Assembly (NCBI GenBank): GCA_964648465.1
Contig: CAZYMU010000016.1
Span: forward strand, 1 to 63,948
Direction of reading: 5' to 3'
Length of the DNA stretch: 63,948 bases
Origin: Aminicenans sp964648465
GTDB lineage: Bacteria; Acidobacteriota; Aminicenantia; Aminicenantales; Aminicenantaceae
Positions 45,493-53,293 of this stretch are shown here, piece after piece. Numbering within the stretch: the first letter of the stretch is position 1; each line of letters begins with the position of its first letter. The notes under the pieces are model-generated. The model was not told where the DNA came from. It ran no database searches and worked only from the letters and a program-made list of their open reading frames with translations. Made by a program: the position numbers and the translations under genes.

Positions 45493-47061
45493 CTATTTAA
45501 ACTTTCTTGGAGGCTGGCGGTGCATTGTTGCCTGTTCATATGCGTATGCAATCCTTATAAGATCCGGCTCCCCGAACAGCTTCCCCACGATCTGCAGTCC
45601 AGCAGGTAGATTTTTATAAGTAAATCCCATCGGCACATTAAATGCCGGTAGCCCTGTGTGCGGAGGAATTAGCTGGCTGTTATCTCCAGCAGTGCTCTTA
45701 TAGTCACCTAGTCTTGTTGGAGGATTATTCCATGTCGGATATACTATGACATCGACTTTCTGTTCTTCCATTGCTTTTAATACTGCCTCACGAAAAGCTA
45801 TATTGCGGGGTTCATGATAGATGTCCTTGCACGCCGGCTCCTCCTGAAGGGGAACCTCCAATGCCTTATACAGCCTTTTTTTTATCTTTATAGAAAAAAG
45901 CCCAGAATTGTACACATCAAGCAGACTTTTAACAGGGGCATTTTCGCCAAGGGATGCAAAATACAGATTTATGTCATGACGAAACATATCACACCATAAG
46001 CTTCTAGAAAGCCTGCCAAAATCCTCAATGACAAAGGGGTCAATGATTTCGGCTCCCTGTAACTGCATATCATCAAGAGCTTTTTCAAAAATAGCAATGA
46101 CTTCAGGGTCTGCTTTTGGCCTGTCTGTATAGAAACGGAAAACGCCTATTTTGACTCCCTGAAGACCTGTTTTGTCGAGAAATTGTAAGTAATTATCTGG
46201 CAATTTCCCTCTACACATTTCTGTTATCGAGTCTGCAGAGTCATAGCCTGCTATCACTTCCAATATTCTCACAGCATCCTCGACCGTACGTGTTAGAGGT
46301 CCACCAATATCATTGCGTAAATAGAGAGGAATAATGCCGTCCCGGCTTGTCAGGCCCATTGTAGATCGAATTCCAACAAGGCAGCAGTGCGAAGCAGGCC
46401 CTCGGATTGAATTTCCCGTATCTGTACCCAGGCCTACAACTCCAAGGTTAGCAGCAACTGATGCCGCTGTGCCCCCGCTGGAGCCAGCCGGCACACGGCT
46501 CAGATCATATGGATTTCGTGTTACTCCTCCGATGGAACTGACTGTTTCATAAGGGCTGAAAGCCCATTCTGCCATGTTCGACTTTGCCAGAACTATAGCG
46601 CCGGCCTCGCGAAGTTTTCTCACCTGGAAGGCATCATCCGGCGGCAAAAATCCTTTAAGCACCTCAGACCCTGCTGTTGTCTGCAGGTCATGTGTTTCGT
46701 AATTATCCTTGACTATAACAGGAATACCGTGCAACGGCCGCAGCCTGCCCGTTTGCTTGAATTCCTCATCAAGTTCATCAGCTCTCTTTAAGGCATTGGG
46801 ATTAATGACAATGATGGAATTCAGTTTTTTTGGCTGGTCATACTTTTTAATGCGCTTTAAATAAGTCTCCATTAGTTCACGGGATGTGAGTTCCCCCTTC
46901 TGATAAGCCTCACGGATATCTGTGATTGTGGCTTCGACAATATGAAAACCTTCTGATTTTGACTTCTTATTTCTACCTGTTTTTTGACCGCAACCTACCA
47001 TTAAGGCCAGCACGAAAAATACCAAAAAAAATGAGCTCATTAAAATCCTATCTTTTACCAT
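45493..47061 (-). CDS. Secreted amidase (amidase-signature family)
   Basis: 522 residues with a lipoprotein-type signal (LALMVGC, Cys about 24). The amidase-signature triad is visible: Lys in VIVKDNY, the first Ser in AGSSGGTAASVAANL and the nucleophile Ser in GTDTGNSIRGPASHCCLVG. Members hydrolyse amide bonds of peptides, fatty amides or aryl amides. Cell-surface location argues against the GatA role in tRNA charging. The substrate is unknown; release of amino acids from modified peptides would fit the peptidase-rich setting. Single-gene unit. Confidence 0.87.
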   Translation of the reverse strand: MVKDRILMSSFFLVFFVLALMVGCGQKTGRNKKSKSEGFHIVEATITDIREAYQKGELTSRELMETYLKRIKKYDQPKKLNSIIVINPNALKRADELDEEFKQTGRLRPLHGIPVIVKDNYETHDLQTTAGSEVLKGFLPPDDAFQVRKLREAGAIVLAKSNMAEWAFSPYETVSSIGGVTRNPYDLSRVPAGSSGGTAASVAANLGVVGLGTDTGNSIRGPASHCCLVGIRSTMGLTSRDGIIPLYLRNDIGGPLTRTVEDAVRILEVIAGYDSADSITEMCRGKLPDNYLQFLDKTGLQGVKIGVFRFYTDRPKADPEVIAIFEKALDDMQLQGAEIIDPFVIEDFGRLSRSLWCDMFRHDINLYFASLGENAPVKSLLDVYNSGLFSIKIKKRLYKALEVPLQEEPACKDIYHEPRNIAFREAVLKAMEEQKVDVIVYPTWNNPPTRLGDYKSTAGDNSQLIPPHTGLPAFNVPMGFTYKNLPAGLQIVGKLFGEPDLIRIAYAYEQATMHRQPPRKFK

Positions 47062-47257
47062 TCCAAAATCTCCACACTAGTTATAACTTTTTTTACTTCA
47101 ATAAAATCTTCAATGGAAAACCACAGCGCCTTCTGCAGAAACGTATCAATTTCTGTGAGAATTGTAAAGCCTAAGATTCCTGCCCTTTTCCCCTCAACAG
47201 GCCACAAACTCCAGTTTGACAATGCGTCAGAGCTACTTTACTATATTTCATATAACG

Positions 47258-47797
47258 ATGAATATTCCAAATGCTCTCACCTTACTTAGGATAATTACGG
47301 TTCCTGTCCTTGTTGTAATTCTCCTTATTCAATTTGAAGGAAGAGAGCTTGTAGCTTTAATAGTTTTTGTCCTTGCAGCCCTGACCGATATGCTTGATGG
47401 ATTCTGGGCAAGACAAAAAAAACAGATAACAATTTTAGGTCAGCTCTTAGACCCGATAGCAGATAAGCTGCTTATCACTTCAGCCTTAATCTGTCTTGTA
47501 GGATTAGGGACTGTACCGGCCTGGATGGCTGTCATAATCATAGGAAGGGAAATTTCAGTTACAGGATTCAGGGCTATCGCATCTTCTAAGAAAATCAATA
47601 TCCCTGCTTCCATCCTGGGCAAAATCAAAATGAATACAGAAACCATCACAGTTGCACTGCTGATTCTTGGGAAAAGATATCTCGGAAATCTTTATTTCCT
47701 TTCACAAATAGGCCTCTGGCTGGTGATTGTTATAGCAATCCTATCAGCTTTAGAATATTTTATTAGATTCGGTCCAAAAGTCCTTTCGAAGGACTAA
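47258..47797 (+). CDS. pgsA: CDP-diacylglycerol--glycerol-3-phosphate 3-phosphatidyltransferase
   Basis: Makes phosphatidylglycerol-phosphate, the first committed step to PG and cardiolipin, at the inner membrane. The CDP-alcohol phosphotransferase motif DMLDGFWARQKKQ...GQLLDPIADK is complete (D-x2-D-G-x2-A-R-x8-G-x3-D-x3-D), at about residues 46-70. MNIPNALTLLRIITVPVLV is the typical start, hence the ATG at 47258; the 14 upstream codons are not family-like. About six membrane helices, 179 residues. Confidence 0.92.
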   Translation: MNIPNALTLLRIITVPVLVVILLIQFEGRELVALIVFVLAALTDMLDGFWARQKKQITILGQLLDPIADKLLITSALICLVGLGTVPAWMAVIIIGREISVTGFRAIASSKKINIPASILGKIKMNTETITVALLILGKRYLGNLYFLSQIGLWLVIVIAILSALEYFIRFGPKVLSKD

Positions 47798-47935
47798 AGT
47801 AAAACTAATATAAAAAGGGAGACACGCAGCGAATTTTCTCAAATTTTATTAACCTGGATTATTCATTAAACCCGTGAATCATCCATGCTAACTAAAAAGC
47901 ACAACTCATGGCTGCATCCAAACAAAGGAGCGAAA

Positions 47936-50569
47936 ATGTGTAATAAAATAATACAATCAAACATAACCACCTGCATATTAATTCTCATGCTAGCTATTCC
48001 GCTGGCCGCCACAGAGAAGAACGCCCCCAATAAAACAGTAAATATATCTATAGATTCATGGCTTGTACTCGGCCCATTTCCTGCCCCTCTTCCAGCATTT
48101 AACAACGACATAAAAAGAAAATATTCAGTTTCCGACCTTCTTAAATTTGACGAAGTCGATATATCTTTACTCAAGCCCAAAGCCGAAAGTGAACTGCACT
48201 GGCATGACGGCAATCCTGTGCAGTGGAAAAATATTAAGGCAGGAGAAAAAGGTATCCTTCTTGCCGGACTTCCTAACGAACCTTCCTCTGCTTACCTAGG
48301 ATTTTATCTTGATGTTAAAAGATGGACAAGAGCAAAATTGTCCTTAAGAAGCCCACAGGTATTCCGTATCTATCTTGACGGGAAACTCATCACAACTAAA
48401 GCCAAAGTCAACAAGAGCATAAAGAAAAATGCCTCCTTTGAAGGAGAAAAAGTCACAGATTACTTAAAAATCGAAACCGGAAAACATCTTGTAATTGTGA
48501 AAACCCTATACGATCCGGAATCGAATTCAGACTGGGCTATCCAGGCATCCCTCTCATTCGATGAAAAATTTACTTCTCTTCCTCCAACTATAACCTTGTC
48601 TCCGGATGAGACAATGACAATTACACATCTCCTGGATGGTCCTAAAGCCGTCGGAATCTCCATATCTCCTGACGGCACAACAGCCGCCCTTTCAATAAAA
48701 CAGACTCTTCCTCCAAGTAATAACGCTGAAACCTGGATCGAGATGTACCGTGTGAGCGACAGATGCCTTCTGCAGACATACCGCGGAGGCACAAAAATAT
48801 CAAGGATCAACTGGGCTCCTTGCGGAAATAAATTCTCCTATACAACCTATGACAAAAAGCATGGAACAATATGGGTCGTTGACCTGGAAACAGGTTCAAC
48901 CACATCCCTTCTCAATAACATAAAAAATCTAGGATTCCATGTGTGGTCCCCTGACTCAGGCTGTATTATATATTCGGTAAAAGAAATCGGAGAATCAGAC
49001 ATAGCAGGTGTCAAAAGATTCAAAAATATGTCCGACAGGCAGCCGCAATGGAGAAACCGAAGCTTTCTTTTCAGAGTCAGCACTCTGGACGGAATCCGTC
49101 AGAGACTAACAGCAGGAAAACTCACAACATCTTTCAACAGCATAAGCCCAGACGGGAAAAAACTCATATTCACACGCTCTGTGATAGATTATTCTGAGCG
49201 TCCCTATGAGAAAACCGAGCTCTACTCTATGGACTTTGAAACAATGGAAGCCAAACTTCTATTGAAAGGAAAATGGTTTGGAAATGCCCAATGGTCTCCT
49301 GACGGGAAAAAACTACTTATTCTAGGAGGCCCGTCTCTATTTGGAAAGACAGGAACAAATGTTTCTAACAACTTGATTCCGAATGAATACGATACACAGG
49401 CTTATTTGTTTGATCTGGAAACAAAAAAAGCAGAATCTATCACCAAAAATTTCAATCCAGCTATAAACCGGGGAATCTGGAGTAAAACAGAAAATTGCAT
49501 TTATTTTATCACTACTGACCGTTCTTTCGTCCATCTTTACAAATATAAACTCAAGAAAAAAACATTTGAATTTATTGATTGCGGAGTCGAAGCCATCGAG
49601 CAATTTGATCTAGCAGAGAAAAAGCCAGAAGCTGTCTATCTAGGCTCAAGTGCCTCAATTCCTCAAAAAACATATGTTATAGATCTGCAAAATAACAAAT
49701 ATCGCCTCTTTCAAGATCCGGGAAAGGATGATTTTTCAGATGTTAAGTTCGGGAAAGTTGAACGCTGGACATTTAAAAATAAAAAAGGGATTGTAATAGA
49801 AGGTCGAGTGTACTATCCGCCTGGATTTGATAAAAATAAAAAATATTCCTGCATCGTAAATTATTATGGAGGAACAAGTCCAATAACACGCAATTTTGGC
49901 GGGCGGTATCCCCTCAATTTATATACTGCACAAGGCTGTATCGTCTATGTACTCCAGCCAAGCGGAGCAACAGGATTCGGACAGGAATTCTCTGCTTTCC
50001 ATGTGAATGACTGGGGAATCATTGTAGCAGATGAAATCATATACGGTGTAAATAAATTTCTGGCAGCTCATCCTTTTGTAGACACAACAAGATTAGGGTG
50101 CATCGGAGCTTCTTATGGAGGATTCATGACAATGTACCTGCTGACCCGGACCAATATCTTTTCCGCTGCCGTTGCCCATGCCGGTATCAGTTCTATATCC
50201 AGCTACTGGGGTGAAGGATACTGGGGATATTCCTACAGTGCCATAGCCTCTGCCAACAGTTTCCCATGGAACCGCAAGGATATCTACGTGCGACAGAGCC
50301 CTTTGTTCAATGCTGACAAGATCGCAACCCCTCTGCTTCTCCTGCACGGCTCGGTAGATACTAACGTCCCACCCGGCGAAAGCACTCAATTGTTCACCGC
50401 CCTCAAAATCCTTGGAAGAGAAGTGGAATATATCCAGATTTCTGATCAAAATCACCATATTATGACTTACAACAAGAGAATCCTCTGGACAAAGACCATT
50501 ATGGCATGGTTTGATAGATGGCTTAAAAAGCAGCCCGAATGGTGGGATGACCTTTACCCAAACAAATAG
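47936..50569 (+). CDS. Secreted S9-family prolyl-oligopeptidase-like peptidase
   Basis: About 877 residues with signal peptide (ends AIPLAAT). A middle beta-propeller region is seen from WD-like lines such as INWAPCGNKFSYTTYDKKHG, QWSPDGKKLLILGGP and FNSISPDGKKLIFTRS. The C-terminal alpha/beta-hydrolase has the nucleophile in GCIGASYGGFMTMYLL, Asp in HGSVDTNVPPGES and His in ISDQNHHIMTYNKR. Members of the DPP/ACER group cleave short peptides after Pro or release N-terminal dipeptides. AAGGAG precedes the ATG at 47936; the earlier ATG at 47885 lacks it. Its last 40 bp recur 270 bp downstream. Confidence 0.9.
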   Translation: MCNKIIQSNITTCILILMLAIPLAATEKNAPNKTVNISIDSWLVLGPFPAPLPAFNNDIKRKYSVSDLLKFDEVDISLLKPKAESELHWHDGNPVQWKNIKAGEKGILLAGLPNEPSSAYLGFYLDVKRWTRAKLSLRSPQVFRIYLDGKLITTKAKVNKSIKKNASFEGEKVTDYLKIETGKHLVIVKTLYDPESNSDWAIQASLSFDEKFTSLPPTITLSPDETMTITHLLDGPKAVGISISPDGTTAALSIKQTLPPSNNAETWIEMYRVSDRCLLQTYRGGTKISRINWAPCGNKFSYTTYDKKHGTIWVVDLETGSTTSLLNNIKNLGFHVWSPDSGCIIYSVKEIGESDIAGVKRFKNMSDRQPQWRNRSFLFRVSTLDGIRQRLTAGKLTTSFNSISPDGKKLIFTRSVIDYSERPYEKTELYSMDFETMEAKLLLKGKWFGNAQWSPDGKKLLILGGPSLFGKTGTNVSNNLIPNEYDTQAYLFDLETKKAESITKNFNPAINRGIWSKTENCIYFITTDRSFVHLYKYKLKKKTFEFIDCGVEAIEQFDLAEKKPEAVYLGSSASIPQKTYVIDLQNNKYRLFQDPGKDDFSDVKFGKVERWTFKNKKGIVIEGRVYYPPGFDKNKKYSCIVNYYGGTSPITRNFGGRYPLNLYTAQGCIVYVLQPSGATGFGQEFSAFHVNDWGIIVADEIIYGVNKFLAAHPFVDTTRLGCIGASYGGFMTMYLLTRTNIFSAAVAHAGISSISSYWGEGYWGYSYSAIASANSFPWNRKDIYVRQSPLFNADKIATPLLLLHGSVDTNVPPGESTQLFTALKILGREVEYIQISDQNHHIMTYNKRILWTKTIMAWFDRWLKKQPEWWDDLYPNK

Positions 50570-50959
50570 TCCGGACTTACACGAAATGTAAAAATCAGGA
50601 TATCTTCTGGCTGGATGCGAAGATTATTGATCGCATATCTCACGGTGAGCTATCAATCGATCAAGTCCGCACTGGCAAATCCGGTGGATTCCTTAAGATA
50701 TGAGTAGCCCGATCAGATTCCCCTCTATTTCATCTGATCGATACAATACTGAGAAGTACCTCATTTCCTCTATGGCATGGTTTGATAGATGGCTTAAAAA
50801 GCAGCCCGAAGGGACATGATCCAGGAATCGAATGTGATCACAGCAATCGCCAACAGCCAGGAGGCTGCACGAGGAATTGACCTTTATCTGAATAAAAAGC
50901 AGGAACGGTAAGCAGCTGAAACCAGGGTCTTCCGCTTACCGCTCTTTCGCCTTGAAAAT
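50570..50959. repeat. Intergenic relic with a repeat of the S9 gene's 3' end
   Basis: About 40 bases (ATGGCATGGTTTGATAGATG to CAGCCCGAA) occur at 50502-50541, inside the S9 gene, and again at 50772-50811, here followed by GGGACATGA, so it ends in a stop. After it, one frame reads NVITAIANSQEAARGIDLYL up to a TAA at about 50910, like the C-terminus of a protein. A crotonase-like tail is possible, but this is weak. No complete gene is present. Confidence 0.55.
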
Positions 50960-52303
50960 CTAGATTAACTTAGCTAGAGCGATTTCGGCAGCATTCTCAA
51001 TCTGATGAGCAATCGGCGATGGGGTTAACTTGGGGTGAGTGCCTACCTGAAAGGTGACCAGCTCATCCGCACGCAATCCTTGCTGAATGAGGGAACCGAT
51101 GCAGTTAGCCACATACCCTGCCTTATCGCTTCCATAGATCTGTCCCCCGATTAGCTTTCTGGAGTCCTTCATGAACACCAGTTTTACTGTCAATTGCTGA
51201 GCACCGGGCAGAGTCCCCGGGTGTTTATCCGCTGCTGTTGCCTTTCCTACAATGACTTCGATACCTTCCTTGTCGGCTTGCCGTTCTGTGAACCCAGCTG
51301 ATCCAACGGATAAATCGCCAATCACGGTTCCAAACACACCGATTGGAGAAGCAGCGCGTTGCCGTAGAGAAGACAGGTTCGCTCCCGCTACCCTGGCCTC
51401 CATGGTTGCTATTGAAGCGAGCCGAAGCACACATTCCCCCTTGGTTAAAAAGCAGGTTTTCTGTGTGCAGTCACCCGCAGCAAATATATTGTGGTCACTA
51501 GTTCTCATCCAGGAATCCACCCATATACCAGTTCGATCGTCTACTTTTAACCCGGCGTTCTTTGCTAAGTCGATGTTCGGCCTGACCCCAATCCCCAGAA
51601 TGACAACATCCGCTTTGAGCTTTTGCCCATTTTCCAGCTCGACGTGCTCGACTTTCTCATTACCCAGAATAGCCTTTGCCCGCCTATCATTGAACAAGCT
51701 CACCTTGGCCTTTTTCAACTCTTCCTCAACTTGCATGCACACCTCACTATCACACGCTAGGAGAAGACAATGGGGGAGAATCTCGACGATGCTTACGCTA
51801 TTTAAGTTATCGATCTTTCTACACTCATCAGCAAATTCCAGCCCGATAAATCCCCCACCAACAATCACCAGATCGTTTGCCTGATGTAGAACTTGCTTGA
51901 GCTTAGTCAGATAGTCAATGTCCTTCTTCGCGCTAAAGACGTTTCTAAGCTCTACCCCTGGCAAGGGCGGGACCAACGGGTAAGAACCTGTAGCCAGGAT
52001 CATCCGCTCATAGTTTATCATATCCCCACCTGCTGTAGTGAGTGTCTTTGCCCCCTTGTTTATGAAGGTGGCTTCATCCACGATCAAGTCGATATTATGT
52101 TCGGTCAGCACCTCATCGGGGATCAAGTCATCTTCTGGGGAGTCCAGAGTTCCGAAGATATAAGGGATCCCACATGGAATGAGGACCCTCTTTTCCTTCC
52201 TGACAAGCGTGATCTTCGCCTCCGGGTTAAATCGTCTTGCGGAGATAGCAGCAGTAAGTCCGGCTGCACTTCCACCAACAATCAGGATATCTGTACTACT
52301 CAA
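50960..52303 (-). CDS. FAD-dependent pyridine nucleotide-disulfide oxidoreductase (CoA-disulfide reductase/NADH oxidase-like)
   Basis: 447 residues. The FAD site reads ILIVGGSAAGLTAAISARR, the single redox Cys is in VLIPCGIPYIFG (as in CoADR and NADH oxidase rather than a CxxxxC pair), the NAD site reads DLVIVGGGFIGLEFADEC, and the second FAD motif ends IFAAGDCTQ. A dimerisation domain follows (about 325-445). The class reduces CoA-disulfide or O2 with NAD(P)H and serves thiol balance or oxygen defence. The start is TTG with AGGAGG upstream. Cytoplasmic; no operon partner visible. Confidence 0.85.
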   Translation of the reverse strand: MSSTDILIVGGSAAGLTAAISARRFNPEAKITLVRKEKRVLIPCGIPYIFGTLDSPEDDLIPDEVLTEHNIDLIVDEATFINKGAKTLTTAGGDMINYERMILATGSYPLVPPLPGVELRNVFSAKKDIDYLTKLKQVLHQANDLVIVGGGFIGLEFADECRKIDNLNSVSIVEILPHCLLLACDSEVCMQVEEELKKAKVSLFNDRRAKAILGNEKVEHVELENGQKLKADVVILGIGVRPNIDLAKNAGLKVDDRTGIWVDSWMRTSDHNIFAAGDCTQKTCFLTKGECVLRLASIATMEARVAGANLSSLRQRAASPIGVFGTVIGDLSVGSAGFTERQADKEGIEVIVGKATAADKHPGTLPGAQQLTVKLVFMKDSRKLIGGQIYGSDKAGYVANCIGSLIQQGLRADELVTFQVGTHPKLTPSPIAHQIENAAEIALAKLI

Positions 52304-52578
52304 ATTTACGCCTCCTATATTAACTTAGCCTCCCTTGTTTTGGAAGACAACAATTGAGTACTTCACCCTTTAGACGAGGTACTTTTCTTCTTATTCAAAG
52401 CTTACCAAGCAACGAGGAGGTTGTCAAGATGTAGGCTCAAAGCGACTCAATCCCGAGCTCTTGATGAGGCTCTCCTATTCCATATCTTAGGAGCTAAGAT
52501 TATAAAAGCCGGGGCTAAAAATGTAATGGGTTGCGACAAGTCAAGCTGATAATGCTCCGACAAAATCAAGTAAGATAT

Positions 52579-52757
52579 GTAACATGATTATGTGATGGAC
52601 TCAGAGATCATTGCAGACAGAGTAGTATTGGAGGAATACTTCTTTTTCTTCTTCCTCTCACTTATGCACCTTCATTTTTTAGATTTGACCTTGCGGCAGT
52701 CTATCACACTTTCGACTCCCACAGGAGATGCATCATATTATCATGTTATCTTTACCT
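52579..52757 (-). mobile_element. IS110-related miniature element with inverted ends and conserved hairpin
   Basis: The plus strand at 52579-52597 reads GTAACATGATTATGTGATG. On the minus strand, ending near 52750, the same sequence recurs as ATAACATGATAATATGATG. The minus-strand copy continues with the hairpin region seen at 27574-27663 (GCATCTCC... GAAGGTGC and GTGGG-AGTC / GACT-G-CCGC). No transposase follows; after about 70 bp the inverted end appears. It reads as a non-autonomous relative of the IS110 remnant at 27574. The rest of 52304-52578 holds nothing recognisable. Confidence 0.55.
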
Positions 52758-52780
52758 AAAAATGACTCTTAAAATATTTT

Positions 52781-53173
52781 CTACCTATCCCCCCGATTTT
52801 TCGGTGGCTTAACGATAAACTCAGGGTCATCAGTCAACAACATCTCTTTTCTCCGATCAAAAGCAGCAACAAAATATTTATACCAACCATTTGGAGCATC
52901 TTCCCTGACTTGCCCTCTAATTGGTTCCTTATAAGTTCCTTGGTTTTGCATCATGTCTAAAGGCGTATTCCACCCGAGGTGAACTGCAAAATAATACTTT
53001 TCATTGTCAAATTTCCATTCAATTGTATCTCCCCGATCCATTTTAACGATGGAAGGTTCATATTCAAACTCGCCCGCATCTGTCACAGTAATTCCTACTG
53101 TGTAGATATTCCCTTCTTTGACAGCTTTTTCATTTGAACCGCGTATTTTTGAAAAATTCCTCTCATGGTTCAT
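52781..53173 (-). CDS. Small beta-sandwich, cupredoxin-like protein of unknown function
   Basis: 130 residues without signal peptide. The pattern YTVGITVTDAGEFEYEPSIV, KMDRGDTIEWKFDNEKYYFAV, then GWYKYFVAAF resembles cupredoxin-like beta-sandwiches (metal-free members). The copper ligands His-Cys-Met are not in place; only one His (AVHLGW) is near. GGAGGTG precedes the ATG. It lies upstream of nothing on its strand except the IS110 relic. Similarity is by strand pattern only; the assignment is tentative. Confidence 0.5.
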   Translation of the reverse strand: MNHERNFSKIRGSNEKAVKEGNIYTVGITVTDAGEFEYEPSIVKMDRGDTIEWKFDNEKYYFAVHLGWNTPLDMMQNQGTYKEPIRGQVREDAPNGWYKYFVAAFDRRKEMLLTDDPEFIVKPPKNRGDR

Positions 53174-53293
53174 TTTGAAACACCTCCATTTATTTTTAAT
53201 TTTATTTCAACAGAAACTATCTGTTGTTTGTTTCAAAAATATTTGTACTAAAATCATTGCATCGACAAAGCTTTATTAACACAAAGATTTTTT

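Noticed and set aside
45277..45609. 110-residue plus-strand frame overlapping the secreted unknown protein and the amidase end
   Set aside because: It overlaps two better genes, is rich in Arg and Phe and shows no domain; a shadow frame.
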